A stretch of DNA of 52,896 nucleotides from Granulicella sp. L60. Lineage in GTDB: Bacteria; Acidobacteriota; Terriglobia; Terriglobales; Acidobacteriaceae. Below the pieces are notes generated by a model that was not told where the DNA came from, ran no database searches, and saw nothing but the letters and a program-made list of their open reading frames with translations. The translations under genes were made by a program, and so were the position numbers. The DNA lies in NCBI RefSeq assembly GCF_009765825.1, contig NZ_LMUR01000018.1, positions 1,815,591-1,868,486 of the forward strand. The letters run 5' to 3'. Shown here one piece after another: positions 19,562 through 29,022 of the stretch (positions are counted from its first letter, which is position 1; the number at the start of each line of letters is the position of its first letter).

Positions 19562-20590
19562 CTAAGCCCTCCCCGCAGCCAACTCCCCCTCCAACCTCTC
19601 TCTCAGTTCCGACTCCAGATTCCCCCCACTCAAAACCACCGTAACCTTCCTGGCCCTTGGCAGCTCCTCCGCATGAAACAGCGCCGCCGCCAGCGTCACC
19701 GCCCCACTCGGCTCCGGCACTAGCTTCGTCGCCCCTAACATCACCCGCATCGCCGCCAGTATCTCCTCCTCCGACACCGTCACAATCCCATCCACAAACT
19801 TCATCACATGCGCAAAGTTCAGCACTCCCATACTCTGCGTCCGCAATCCATCTCCAATCGTCCGAGTCGTCTTCGCCGCCGGCCACTCCACCAGCGTCTT
19901 CGAGTAGAAACTCTCCTTCGCATCCGCCGCCAGCTCCGGCTCCACGCCCCACACCTTCACCGCCGCATCCACCAACCCAGCCTCCGCCGCCAGCTTCACC
20001 GCCGTCGCTGTCCCACTCAGCAGCCCACCCCCGCTCACCGGCGACATCACCAGCTCCACACCCGGCAGCTGCTCCACAATCTCCAGCCCGCACGTAGCCT
20101 GTCCCGCAATAATCTCCCTTGCGTCATACGGCGGAATCATCGCGTAGCCAAACTCCGCCACCAGCTCCTCCGCCTTCATTCGCCTCTCCGACGAAGCCGG
20201 TCCCACCTCCACAATCTCCGCGCCCAGCGCCTTCGTAGCAGCTTTCTTCACCTCCGGAGCGTTCGCCGGCATCACAATCACCGCCTTCGCCCCCAGCGCC
20301 CGCGCCGCATACGCCACACCCTGTGCATGGTTGCCGCTCGAGTACGTAATCACCCCGCGCCGCAGCGCCTCCGCCGACAACTGCGCCACCATGTTGTAAG
20401 CCCCACGCAACTTGAAGCTGCCAATCGGCTGCTCGCTCTCTGCCTTGATGTAAAGATCGAACTCCGGCTCCGGAAACCCACCCATCCGCAACCGGGCCCG
20501 CTCCACCCGATACAGCGGCGTCCTCACCGCAACCCCAGCAATCCGCTCCTTCGCGGCCCGAATCTCCTCTAACGTCACAAACTCGTTCAT
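19562..20590 (-). CDS. Threonine/serine dehydratase-family PLP enzyme
   Basis: This 342-residue fold-type II PLP enzyme has the Schiff-base Lys60 in 'PIGSFKLRGAYNM', the substrate loop 'SSGNHAQGVAYAA' and the glycine-rich phosphate loop 'SGGGLLSG'. There is no C-terminal ACT-like regulatory domain, so it resembles catabolic threonine dehydratase or serine racemase/dehydratase rather than the feedback-inhibited biosynthetic IlvA. The likely reaction is deamination of L-threonine to 2-oxobutanoate or of serine to pyruvate. The ATG follows CTGAGGG. The gene is monocistronic on the - strand between + strand ClC and the - strand patatin gene. Confidence 0.9.
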   Translation of the reverse strand: MNEFVTLEEIRAAKERIAGVAVRTPLYRVERARLRMGGFPEPEFDLYIKAESEQPIGSFKLRGAYNMVAQLSAEALRRGVITYSSGNHAQGVAYAARALGAKAVIVMPANAPEVKKAATKALGAEIVEVGPASSERRMKAEELVAEFGYAMIPPYDAREIIAGQATCGLEIVEQLPGVELVMSPVSGGGLLSGTATAVKLAAEAGLVDAAVKVWGVEPELAADAKESFYSKTLVEWPAAKTTRTIGDGLRTQSMGVLNFAHVMKFVDGIVTVSEEEILAAMRVMLGATKLVPEPSGAVTLAAALFHAEELPRARKVTVVLSGGNLESELRERLEGELAAGRA

Positions 20591-20647
20591 CCCTCAGCGT
20601 CCTCTACCCAGAGGATACCGCCAGGCGAACAGCCGCACCAGTCGCCG

Positions 20648-22885
20648 CTAAAAGATCCGCCCCAACCCAAAGAACCACTTCCGGTGATCGCTATCCCCGA
20701 TGCTCGCACCGCCATAGAGCGGCCCAATCAGAGTCTTAATGACCAGCGCACCTGAGACATCGTTCGGCAGGCTAGGCGTTCCCGCGGCACCATCCCACAC
20801 CTTTCCAATCTCATAAAATCCTGCCGCATAGATCGAGTCGCCGAGCACTGGGTTCAGCTTCGTCAACTGGTACTCATACCCCACCTGCCCCAGAAAGTAA
20901 TCGCTCCCCAGCAGCTCGCCGCGTCCGTACGCACTCAACTGCAGCGGCCCTCCCAGCGAAAATCCCGCCAGCCCCAAATTCGTCGCGCCAAAGCTTGTTC
21001 CACCCGCGATCGTCCCAAAGATAATCCCTCGCGTCTTTACCGGCGTAAAGTGCGCCGCCCGCGAGTTCCACTGCGAGTACCCATTCGATCCGTTCGGTCG
21101 CTGCGTCGAGTAGGTATATCGCGTCAACATCTCCGTGCCCTTCGTCGGCACCTGCACACTATCTTGTCCGAGGTATTGAAACTGTACATTGCTCACCCAG
21201 GGCGTCAGATGAAACACCTGCTCGATCGGCTGTCCTACGCGCAGCGTCTCGCCAAACCACTGGTAGTCCTCGCCCACCCTCAGCTCCGCCTTCGAGCTGA
21301 AGCTATACCCGAGATCCGCGCCAAATCCGTTCCTCTGCTCCGTATACTCCGACAGCTCCTGGCTTCCCGAATAAAAAGATGAGACCGTGTGCTGGTAATA
21401 GATCCGAGGAGCAACAAAATACCGTCGACCCGCGATCAGCGGCTTGTACAACTCCGCCGTCGCTCCCGCCACCTGCCCCACACCCGCGTTCACACGCAGC
21501 TCCGATCCCGGTCCCGCAAGCCCAAAGAAAGTCGCTCGCCCACCCAGTCCCAACTGAATATCATTCGAATCATTCGAAGACAGCGTGAGTCCGAGATTCA
21601 GAAACGGCGGCCCATACTCCTTCAGTCTCGGCCGCACCAGCAACCCCGTCTCGTTGTCTTTATCCACCAAGTTGTAGCTGACGCTCGAGTAAGAGCCCGT
21701 CCCCTGCAAGTCTGCGATCGTCTCTTCGAGCTTCTTCTCATCCAGCGGCTTGTTCACATACTTCTCAAACTCGTTCGCCACCTGGGCACGCTGCGCGCCC
21801 TTCATCCCGTAGATATCGATGAATCGCGGCGTCGGAATCTTCGTCCTCCGTCTCGCATTCCGCTCCGCCACGTACTTGGCCCAGTCCGCATCGTTCAGCG
21901 CATACTTCTCCAGCTCCGCCGCATGCTCCTCGGCCACCTTCATCCCCTGCGGAATAATATCGTCGCTCTTCTCAAAGTCGCTCGACGTAAACTTGCTCAC
22001 GTCCGCCTTCAGCAGAATGTTCGCATTCTTCATGCTGTTTAGCTCGTTCGCTGCAACCATGATCGCTACGTTCCTGCCCGCCACCCCCACCAGCGAGTTG
22101 AAGCTCGCCGGATCCACCGGCCCCGTATCCAGAAACACCGCAATCACAATATCCGCGCCCATCGACCGCGCCACATCTACCGGTAGATTATTCACCGCGC
22201 CGCCATCCGAGTAGATCTGCGTCCCATGCGTCACCGGCGCGAACACGCCCGGAATCGACATCGTTGACCGCATCGCCTGCGCCAGCGATCCATCCTTGAA
22301 CACATGCTCCTTGCCCGTCGTAATATCCGTCGCCACGCACCGAAAGGGAATCGGCAGGTCGTCAAAGTTCTTCAGATCGTAGTAAGGCAGCATCTCCCGA
22401 TCCAGCAGCAGCCCCACCGCCGCGCCCGAGTTCAACCCATTCGGCAGACTCAGTCCATGCTTCAACCCAAGCTCCAGCCGGTTCGGAAACGCCAGCCTGT
22501 CTTCCTTGCGCCTGTAACTCAGCGCCGGAAACGGTACCTGCCCGCTCAGCACCGCAGCCCAGTTGATGCCGCCCACAAACTCCGTAATATCCTGCGGACT
22601 CTTGCCCGAGGCATACAGCCCACCCACCAGCCCACCCATGCTCGTCCCAGCCACATCGTCCACTGGAATGTGGTGCTCCTCCATCCACTGGATCACCCCG
22701 ATATGCGCAAACCCCAGCGCCCCGCCGCCTTCCAGAACCAGCCCGATCCTCTGCCTCGTCGGCGGCTCAATCACCGGCTTCTGCGCCTGCGCCGTCGGGC
22801 CAGTCACGTGTGCCGCGAGCAGCCCCAACAGTGAAAGAACTCCAAAGTATCTTCGAGACGTCTTGGCCGCGTAAATAAAACCCAT
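20648..22885 (-). CDS. Patatin-like phospholipase with C-terminal outer-membrane barrel (type Vd secretion-like)
   Basis: This 745-residue protein has a signal peptide, then a patatin domain (about 46-330). It holds oxyanion-hole 'GGGALG' (53-58), nucleophile elbow GTSMG (Ser82) and catalytic Asp227 in 'YSDGGAVNNLP'. A POTRA-like linker (about 365-430) leads into a 16-strand-type beta-barrel of the BamA/surface-antigen class that ends in the terminal aromatic 'GLGRIF', a BAM recognition signature. This layout matches PlpD-type (type Vd) autotransporters, in which the lipase is displayed or released at the cell surface. The predicted activity is phospholipase A/lysophospholipase; the target lipid is unknown. 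Confidence 0.92.
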   Translation of the reverse strand: MGFIYAAKTSRRYFGVLSLLGLLAAHVTGPTAQAQKPVIEPPTRQRIGLVLEGGGALGFAHIGVIQWMEEHHIPVDDVAGTSMGGLVGGLYASGKSPQDITEFVGGINWAAVLSGQVPFPALSYRRKEDRLAFPNRLELGLKHGLSLPNGLNSGAAVGLLLDREMLPYYDLKNFDDLPIPFRCVATDITTGKEHVFKDGSLAQAMRSTMSIPGVFAPVTHGTQIYSDGGAVNNLPVDVARSMGADIVIAVFLDTGPVDPASFNSLVGVAGRNVAIMVAANELNSMKNANILLKADVSKFTSSDFEKSDDIIPQGMKVAEEHAAELEKYALNDADWAKYVAERNARRRTKIPTPRFIDIYGMKGAQRAQVANEFEKYVNKPLDEKKLEETIADLQGTGSYSSVSYNLVDKDNETGLLVRPRLKEYGPPFLNLGLTLSSNDSNDIQLGLGGRATFFGLAGPGSELRVNAGVGQVAGATAELYKPLIAGRRYFVAPRIYYQHTVSSFYSGSQELSEYTEQRNGFGADLGYSFSSKAELRVGEDYQWFGETLRVGQPIEQVFHLTPWVSNVQFQYLGQDSVQVPTKGTEMLTRYTYSTQRPNGSNGYSQWNSRAAHFTPVKTRGIIFGTIAGGTSFGATNLGLAGFSLGGPLQLSAYGRGELLGSDYFLGQVGYEYQLTKLNPVLGDSIYAAGFYEIGKVWDGAAGTPSLPNDVSGALVIKTLIGPLYGGASIGDSDHRKWFFGLGRIF

Positions 22886-23126
22886 CGTGGAAGGCCTCGC
22901 CCAGAACTGTGTACCGTTCCAATCCTATGTCGGCAATCAGTCTCGACTAAATAATTCAAACCTCCCGCATCACAACTCTAATCATCCCCGCGCGCGGGAT
23001 CACGCCTCTCTCAATGGGAACGATTGCCGTCTCCTGATACGCACTCTAAAATCTGCATAGTCAGCCACTTCCGTTTACTACATAACTTCTCTGTTCCACG
23101 CTCGACAACCAGGACCCGGAGATTGC

Positions 23127-24332
23127 ATGTTCTCTGCGCGCATTGCTGCTCTTGTTCTCTGCCTCACGATCTTCTATTCAGCACAACGGCCCGAAGCCAC
23201 CGGCACCGTAACCGGCCATGTTCTTTGCGCCGACACCAATCTTCCCGCACGCAACGCCCACGTTCTCCTGCAGGCCGTTGTCGACAAATCCCAAACTACG
23301 AAGGCGCCCAAAGGGGAACAGCCAACCCAGGCAATCTCTGTCTTCTCTGCGACTCTTCTCGATGGCAGTTTTACCATTCCTAACGTGGCCCCAGGCGACT
23401 ACTACATCTTCGTCGAAAAGCCTGGCTATCTCTCTCCTTTTGCCTCGATCTCGCGCGAAGACCTCGATCACCCGAAGCCTGAAACGGCGGATCTCATCTC
23501 CAAACTGCTCACGCCCGTGACGGTGGTGGCTAATCGCACCTCCAACGCAGAGGTACGCATCTTGAAAGGCGCTGCCATCTCCGGCACTATCCGCTTCGAT
23601 GATGGCATCCCAGACGCTAACGCCCCCATCCATCTTCTCAACAAAGATAAGACCGGCAAGTGGGTCTCGTTTCGTACCAAATTAATCGCAGGCCCGTTTG
23701 AGGGTACGCCTACTGACGACCAGGGTCACTATCGCATCAGTGGTCTGCCCGCGGGGGAATACCTGGTCCAAACCTCCCTCGCGCTCATCAACATTGTCAC
23801 GAGTGAGGTCTATGCCGAAAACGGTGGCATCGCGAACGAAACCAAATACTCCCTTGACCTCTACTCCGGCGATAGCTTTCGCAGGCGAGACGCGACCTCC
23901 ATCAAGCTCTCAGAAGGAGAAGAGTCAACCTCCGCAGATATCACCATTCCTCTCTCGAAGCTGCACTCTGTCTCTGGCAGCCTGCTCGCAGCCAGAACCG
24001 GCCACACCGTCAACGCAGGGAACGTCGCCATCGTCTATCCCGACGATGACACCCAGCTTGTTTCCACTAAAATCAGCGAAGACGACGGCTCGTTCCGCTT
24101 CTTCTACGTTCCCGAAGGCCAATACACCCTAAAGATCACCGACGCACGCGATGTAAGCCGCGAAGAGGTTCCTTATCCTCCAGGGAGCTTTCCGCCATTT
24201 CATATCGTTGAAAAGAAGATTCGCGAATACGATCCGCAGCAGCAGCCCATCATCATCAACGCCGACCTGAGTGGCGTTACCGCTCAGGTCCAGCCCAAAC
24301 CATCTGCCGGTCCATCGCCAAAGTCCAACTGA
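23127..24332 (+). CDS. Exported carboxypeptidase-regulatory-like domain protein
   Basis: This 401-residue protein has a signal peptide ('ARIAALVLCLTIFYSA') and several beta-sandwich modules of the carboxypeptidase-regulatory-like type. Module 1 includes 'GTVTGHVLCADTNLPARNA' and 'GSFTIPNVAPGDYYIFVEKP'; a second begins at 'ISGTIRFDDGIPDANAPI' and ends 'GHYRISGLPAGEYLVQTS'; a third ends 'GSFRFFYVPEGQYTLKI'. No peptidase catalytic residues are present, so the domains are structural. Such proteins are abundant in Acidobacteriota, where they are often extracytoplasmic, but the ligand is unknown. The ATG follows CCCGGAGATTGC. A bidirectional terminator ends the gene. Confidence 0.85.
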   Translation: MFSARIAALVLCLTIFYSAQRPEATGTVTGHVLCADTNLPARNAHVLLQAVVDKSQTTKAPKGEQPTQAISVFSATLLDGSFTIPNVAPGDYYIFVEKPGYLSPFASISREDLDHPKPETADLISKLLTPVTVVANRTSNAEVRILKGAAISGTIRFDDGIPDANAPIHLLNKDKTGKWVSFRTKLIAGPFEGTPTDDQGHYRISGLPAGEYLVQTSLALINIVTSEVYAENGGIANETKYSLDLYSGDSFRRRDATSIKLSEGEESTSADITIPLSKLHSVSGSLLAARTGHTVNAGNVAIVYPDDDTQLVSTKISEDDGSFRFFYVPEGQYTLKITDARDVSREEVPYPPGSFPPFHIVEKKIREYDPQQQPIIINADLSGVTAQVQPKPSAGPSPKSN

Positions 24333-24338
24333 AGACAA

Positions 24339-24364
24339 AAGAGGCGCCCGTTAGGGCGCCTCTT
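24339..24364. terminator. Bidirectional terminator between convergent genes
   Basis: AAGAGGCGCCC (24339-24349) pairs perfectly with GGGCGCCTCTT (24354-24364) around GTTA. On the - strand it is followed by TTTTGTCTTC, serving rnj; on the + strand by TCTTACACTCTT, serving the carboxypeptidase-regulatory-like gene. Confidence 0.9.
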
Positions 24365-24384
24365 CTTACACTCTTACTTCGAAA

Positions 24385-26049
24385 TCAGATCTCCAGAATC
24401 ACCGGCATAATCAAAGGCCGCCGGCTTGTGCTCTTCTGGATATACCGCTTCAGGTCATTCCGGATCTTTTCCTTGATCACGCCATAGTCCGCCTTCTCTT
24501 CAGACGACGAACCCTCCAGCGTTCTCAGCACCACCTGCCGAGCCTCCGCAATCAGGCCCTCCTCAGGAACAGCCATACCGCGCATCACGATCTCCGGCGG
24601 ATTCTCAAGCAATCCTGTCCGTTTGTTGATCGCAATAATCGGCAGCACAATGCCGTCTTCGCTCAGGTGCTTCCGGTCGCGAATGACGATGTCTTCCACC
24701 ACGTCGGTCGAGGTTCCACCCGAGTCGATACAAACCCGACCCACCGTGACCTTGCCCGTCTTCGTAGCTGAACCCTTATCCAGCTCCAGAACGTCGCCGT
24801 CCTCCAGCAGAATCGTCTTCTCGACCACGCCCATCGCACCCGCCAGCTCCGCATGCCGCTTCAGGTGGCGATAGTCTCCATGCACCGGGATAAAGAACTT
24901 CGGCCTCACCAGGTTGATCATCAACCGCAGCTCTTCCTGGCTCCCATGTCCGCTCACGTGGATCAGCCCGGACTGGCCGTCATCATGAATCACCTTCGCA
25001 TCGCGCCGCTCAAGATGGTCGATCATCCTATAGATCGACTTCTCATTACCCGGAATCACGCGCGAGCTCAGCAACACCGTATCGCCCGCATCGATATGCG
25101 CGAACTTGTGGTTGTTCACCGCCGCCCGGCTCAGCGCGCTCATCGGCTCGCCCTGTGTCCCACTGATCATGATCAGCAGCTTGTTCGGCGGCATATCCCT
25201 AATCTGCCCTGGATTGATAATCAATCCCTGCGGCACATCCAGATAGCCAAGGTCCTGCGCAATCTCGGTCGAGTTATCCAGCGAACGCCCGATCACCGCG
25301 ACCTTGCGTCCATGCTGCGCCGCAAGCTCCATCGCCAGCCGAATCCGGTGGATCGAAGAGGAGAAGCAGCTGAAGAAAAGCTTCTTCTTCGTCTGCGAAA
25401 AGATCTCGTCGAGCTTAGGCCGAACCGCACGCTCGCTCGGCGTATATCCGTTGCGGTCCACGTTGGTGGAGTCCTGCAGCAGCGCCAGCACACCCTGCTT
25501 GCCCAGCTCGGCAAACGAGTGCAGGTCAAACGGCTTGTTGTCCGGCGGCGAAAGGTCGATCTTAAAGTCGCCAGTATGCAGAATCACGCCCACGGGTGTA
25601 TGAATCGCCAGCGCCACGCAGTCCACCAGCGAGTGCGTCACCCGGATCGGCATCACCGAAAAAGGCCCCAGCGTAAATCGCTTGCCGGGAATCATCTCGT
25701 TCAGATCCGCATCATCCAGCAGGCGATGCTCTTCCAGCTTGCCTTCCACATACGCCAGCGTGAACTCGGTCCCGTACACCGGAACGTTCAGCTCAGACAG
25801 AATCCACGGCAGTCCGCCGATGTGGTCTTCGTGCCCATGCGTCAAAAGGATCGCGCGAACCTTCTCGCGGTTTTCAGTCAAATAGCTGATATCCGGGACA
25901 ACAATGTCCACACCCAGCAACTCTTCTTCAGGAAACATCAGACCGGCATCGATGACGATAATGTCATCCTGCCAGCGGAGGGCCATGCAGTTCATACCGA
26001 ACTCACCAAGGCCACCCAGCGGAATCATCTTCAATTTATCTTGTGCCAT
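24385..26049 (-). CDS. rnj: Ribonuclease J
   Basis: This 554-residue beta-CASP metallo-beta-lactamase nuclease has the Zn-binding motif HGHEDHIGG (71-79), and later 'SGHGSQEELRLMI' and 'VHGDYRHLKRHAELA'. It is an RNA 5'-to-3' exonuclease and endonuclease that matures rRNA and degrades mRNA. The start is taken at the ATG at 26049, with GGAGG immediately upstream; a TTG one codon earlier is possible. Length matches the family. It is transcribed in the same direction as dapD and dapA, but with a 110-bp gap, so it may have its own promoter. RNase J following dap genes is a plausible conserved arrangement, but I cannot confirm it here. Confidence 0.95.
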   Translation of the reverse strand: MAQDKLKMIPLGGLGEFGMNCMALRWQDDIIVIDAGLMFPEEELLGVDIVVPDISYLTENREKVRAILLTHGHEDHIGGLPWILSELNVPVYGTEFTLAYVEGKLEEHRLLDDADLNEMIPGKRFTLGPFSVMPIRVTHSLVDCVALAIHTPVGVILHTGDFKIDLSPPDNKPFDLHSFAELGKQGVLALLQDSTNVDRNGYTPSERAVRPKLDEIFSQTKKKLFFSCFSSSIHRIRLAMELAAQHGRKVAVIGRSLDNSTEIAQDLGYLDVPQGLIINPGQIRDMPPNKLLIMISGTQGEPMSALSRAAVNNHKFAHIDAGDTVLLSSRVIPGNEKSIYRMIDHLERRDAKVIHDDGQSGLIHVSGHGSQEELRLMINLVRPKFFIPVHGDYRHLKRHAELAGAMGVVEKTILLEDGDVLELDKGSATKTGKVTVGRVCIDSGGTSTDVVEDIVIRDRKHLSEDGIVLPIIAINKRTGLLENPPEIVMRGMAVPEEGLIAEARQVVLRTLEGSSSEEKADYGVIKEKIRNDLKRYIQKSTSRRPLIMPVILEI

Positions 26050-26159
26050 CAACCTCCAATCTTAGCATCGTCATGCGATTGCCCCGTGAATCGTAACGTG
26101 TGACACGTCTCAACCCACAGGGCCTCAGCAGACCGGCTATCGAGCCATCAAACAAAAAA

Positions 26160-27011
26160 TCACCGCAAAATATCCTCTAACACCAGCGAAAGCTCCGTCT
26201 TCTCATCCCGATATTTGATAATTACCGGCGTTGCCAAGCTAAGCCCCCACTCCGCGCCCTTCCCCTTCGAGATCGCCCGCGACCCCGGAACCACCACCGC
26301 GCCCTCGGGAATCACCAGCGGCATCTCCGCAGTACCCTTATAAATCTCGCCCTTCACCACGTCATACACCGGCGTTCCCCGCGTCAACACCGTTCCCGCA
26401 GCCAGAACCGCTCGCCTGCGCACCACAGTTCCTTCATAAACCCCAGTATTTCCGCCAATCAAACAGTCGTCTTCAATGATGACAGGGGAAGCGCTCACCG
26501 GCTCCAAAACCCCGCCAATCTGCGCCGCCGCACTCAGGTGCACCCGTCTCCCGATCTGCGCACAGCTCCCCACCAGCGCATGGGAGTCCACCATCGTTCC
26601 CTCATCTACATACGCCCCGACGTTCACATACGAAGGCGGAATCAGCGCAACCCCTTTCGCAACATACGCGCCGCTCCGGGCACTCACCCCTCCCGGCACC
26701 ACCCGCACACCATCTGCAACCACGAACTTCCGCACCGGATACGTATGTTTATCGACAAAGCGAAGCGTCTCTCCGCCCATCTCCATCATCGTCCCAATCC
26801 GGAACCCCAGCAAAATCCCACGCTTCACCCACGCATTCACGCGCCATCCCAAAGGAAACGTGTCATCCGGCTCCGCAGCCCGAAGCTCTCCAGCCTCCAG
26901 CTTTCCTCGCAGCTCAAAGAACGCCGCCTCCGCCTCCGCACTTCCAATAGCCTCCGCACCCAGCGAAAACCAGTGCTCAATCTGCTCTTCCAACGTCCCC
27001 TTCAAACTCAC
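26160..27011 (-). CDS. dapD: 2,3,4,5-tetrahydropyridine-2,6-dicarboxylate N-succinyltransferase
   Basis: This 283-residue acyltransferase has an N-terminal helical domain and a left-handed beta-helix (about 100-240), with hexapeptide repeats in segments such as 'GAYVAKGVALIPPSYVNVGAYV', 'DEGTMVDSHALVGSCAQIG' and 'PVIIEDDCLIGGNTGV'. It uses succinyl-CoA to acylate tetrahydrodipicolinate, marking the succinylase branch of diaminopimelate/lysine synthesis. The start codon is GTG with an AGAGGAT site. DapC and DapE, needed next, are not in the window. It lies 62 bp downstream of dapA on the same strand, so the two are likely co-transcribed. Confidence 0.95.
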   Translation of the reverse strand: MSLKGTLEEQIEHWFSLGAEAIGSAEAEAAFFELRGKLEAGELRAAEPDDTFPLGWRVNAWVKRGILLGFRIGTMMEMGGETLRFVDKHTYPVRKFVVADGVRVVPGGVSARSGAYVAKGVALIPPSYVNVGAYVDEGTMVDSHALVGSCAQIGRRVHLSAAAQIGGVLEPVSASPVIIEDDCLIGGNTGVYEGTVVRRRAVLAAGTVLTRGTPVYDVVKGEIYKGTAEMPLVIPEGAVVVPGSRAISKGKGAEWGLSLATPVIIKYRDEKTELSLVLEDILR

Positions 27012-27073
27012 ATATCCTCTTTCACCGACTCGAAATCAAACCCAACCTAACCCAACGTGCAGGCAAATGTCCT

Positions 27074-27994
27074 CTAAAACATCCTCAGATTATCGCCCGA
27101 AGCAGGAACCCCAACCAGCATCCCCAACTCGCCCACCATCCGCTCCAGCTTTCTCCGCGTTCCCTCCGACACCGGCACCATCGGCAGTCGCAGCACATCC
27201 TCGCCGCGCCCCAGCATCTGCAGCACCGCCTTCACCGGAGCAGGACTAGCTTCCCAGAAGTGCGCCTGCATCAGCCGGAAGAACTGCCGATTGATCCTCC
27301 GCGCATCCACCCAATCGTTATCGAGTGCCGCCCGCACCATCCGCGACATCTGTCCCGGAATCACGTTCGAAGCCACTGATATCAACCCCGCCCCGCCCAG
27401 CGCCAGCACCGGCAGCGCCAGCCCATCGTCGCCGGCAAACACCTTGAAGCTTCGCGGAGCAGACGTCAGCAGCTCCGTAATCTGCGCGATATTCCCACTC
27501 GACTCCTTGATCCCGATGACGTTCTTCAGCTCCGCCAGCCGCAGCACCGTCGCCGGCTCCAGATTCGCTCCCGTGCGCGAAGGAATGTTGTACAACAGCA
27601 CCGGCAGATCCGTCGCCTCGGCGATCGCTCGGAAGTGTTGATACTGTCCCTCCTGCCCAGGACGGTTGTAGTACGGATTCGCCGTCAGAACTCCCGTCAA
27701 TCCAGTCACCTGCGACAGCTTCTGTACCCGCCCCACCACCTCATGCGTCGCATTGTGCGTACAGCCCGCAAACACCGGAACCCGCCCCGCCGCCGTGGCC
27801 ACCACCAGCTCGATCACGCGCAGCCACTCCGCCTGGGTCAAAGTCGAGGCCTCGCCCGTAGTCCCGCAAGGCACAAGAAAGTCGATTCCGCTCTCGATCT
27901 GCCAGTTCACCAGCCCATGCAGCGCCGGTTCATCCACACCGCCGTCCCCGCGAAAGGGAGTTACCAGCGCCGTTCCACAACCCATCAAATTCAT
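27074..27994 (-). CDS. dapA: 4-hydroxy-tetrahydrodipicolinate synthase
   Basis: This 306-residue aldolase-family TIM barrel has 'VPCGTTGEASTL' (Thr45/Thr46 proton relay), Tyr135 in 'LLYNIPSRTG' and the Schiff-base Lys163 in 'IGIKESSGNI'. It condenses pyruvate with aspartate semialdehyde at the committed step of lysine/diaminopimelate synthesis. The frame is open to 28054, but the ATG at 27994 gives the standard N-terminus (MNLMGCGTALVTPF); an ATG three codons later is also possible. A 233-bp gap with a divergent gene (DUF4142) sits upstream, so this gene must carry its own promoter rather than read-through from asd-lysC-dapB. Confidence 0.94.
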   Translation of the reverse strand: MNLMGCGTALVTPFRGDGGVDEPALHGLVNWQIESGIDFLVPCGTTGEASTLTQAEWLRVIELVVATAAGRVPVFAGCTHNATHEVVGRVQKLSQVTGLTGVLTANPYYNRPGQEGQYQHFRAIAEATDLPVLLYNIPSRTGANLEPATVLRLAELKNVIGIKESSGNIAQITELLTSAPRSFKVFAGDDGLALPVLALGGAGLISVASNVIPGQMSRMVRAALDNDWVDARRINRQFFRLMQAHFWEASPAPVKAVLQMLGRGEDVLRLPMVPVSEGTRRKLERMVGELGMLVGVPASGDNLRMF

Positions 27995-28226
27995 AATGAT
28001 TTCAAGTCTACCGCGTCCGATCCCACTTCTCATCTCCGCCCTGTTCCTAAGCAAAAAGATCGAAAAAAACGCACCCTAAAACCAGATCCTGGGGCGAGGA
28101 TACAGGCAACGCGCCGCCGCTCCTATGCCCCCTACAAAGAGCGTTTTGTACGTCATGGATCGCGAACGTAACTCACGCGCGCCTCCCGCGGAGCTAGTCC
28201 TCCCCAACCTATCTTAGGAGCAAGCC

Positions 28227-28892
28227 ATGAGCCCAATTACAAGCAGATATAACAGAAGATTCAGCCTTCAAATTCTTGTCGCCGCCAGCGCTGCAATCCT
28301 CGCAGTAGCCCCATCTCTGGCGCAGATGCAGGGTGGAGCGCAACAGAGTTCGCCCTCACCACAAAGCACTGGCGCCCAGCAGTCACCCGGCTCACAGATG
28401 GGTGCAATGGATCAGGCCTCAGGCCTGGATCCCAACGGCCCCGAGATGATGATGGACAAGTCCTTCGTCCGCAAAGCTCTTCAAGGAGGCACAGCTGAGG
28501 TGCAACTCGGTCAGCTCGCCCTCCAGAAGAGTAACAACAGCGACGTAAAACAGTTCGCTCAAAAGATGATCGACGACCACACCAAACTCGGCGACGAAAT
28601 GAAGCAGGTTGCCCAGCAGCTCAGCGTAAAGGTGCCGGACTCACCCACCTCCAAAGACAAAGCGACCATAGCGAAGTTGCAGGCCTTCGACGGCGATGCC
28701 TTTGACAAGGCCTACATCAAGGACATGGTCAAGGATCACCAGCAAGATGAGAAAGACTTCAAGCAGGAGTCGCAGAGCGCATCCACTCCCGCTCTGAAAC
28801 AAGTCGCCTTTCAGGGCGCACAGGTCATCAACCAGCACCTGCAAATGATCGAACAGATCGCCCAGAAGAACAACGTCGTCGCGTCGAAGTAA
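28227..28892 (+). CDS. DUF4142 exported ferritin-like protein
   Basis: This 221-residue protein has a signal peptide ('ILVAASAAILAVAPSLAQ'), a Gln/Ser/Gly-rich linker (about 35-65) and a DUF4142 four-helix domain (about 75-215). The domain includes 'FVRKALQGGTAEVQLGQLA', 'VKQFAQKMIDDHTKLGDEM' and 'AFDKAYIKDMVKDHQQDEK'; the repeated His/Glu/Asp pattern is typical of the family. DUF4142 proteins are periplasmic, resemble ferritin-like bundles and have no proven function. The ATG follows TTAGGAGCAAGCC. This + strand gene interrupts an otherwise - strand dap region and ends at a GC-rich hairpin. Confidence 0.88.
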   Translation: MSPITSRYNRRFSLQILVAASAAILAVAPSLAQMQGGAQQSSPSPQSTGAQQSPGSQMGAMDQASGLDPNGPEMMMDKSFVRKALQGGTAEVQLGQLALQKSNNSDVKQFAQKMIDDHTKLGDEMKQVAQQLSVKVPDSPTSKDKATIAKLQAFDGDAFDKAYIKDMVKDHQQDEKDFKQESQSASTPALKQVAFQGAQVINQHLQMIEQIAQKNNVVASK

Positions 28893-28932
28893 AGGACCCA
28901 GAGCCATCTCCGACAGAAAGTCCTGAACACAA

Positions 28933-28959
28933 ACAAGGGCGCGGACCAGGCGCCCTTGT
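28933..28959 (+). terminator. Terminator-like hairpin after the DUF4142 gene
   Basis: ACAAGGGCGC (28933-28942) pairs perfectly with GCGCCCTTGT (28950-28959). The following CTCGTCT is only weakly T-rich, so termination may be partial. Confidence 0.7.
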
Positions 28960-28965
28960 CTCGTC

Positions 28966-29005
28966 TAGAACCAGCTAAACCTTTGTGCATAACTTCCGCG
29001 ATACA
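28966..29005. repeat. 40-bp direct repeat, left copy (duplicate of an aminotransferase 3' end)
   Basis: It matches 29932-29971 at 36 of 40 positions. Read on the - strand it encodes 'LYRGSYA', the last seven residues of the downstream aminotransferase, but the stop codon is replaced by a Gln codon. It lies just outside the DUF2306 gene and marks one edge of the segment 29006-29931. Confidence 0.9.
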
Positions 29006-29022
29006 ACGTCAGTCACGGCGGA

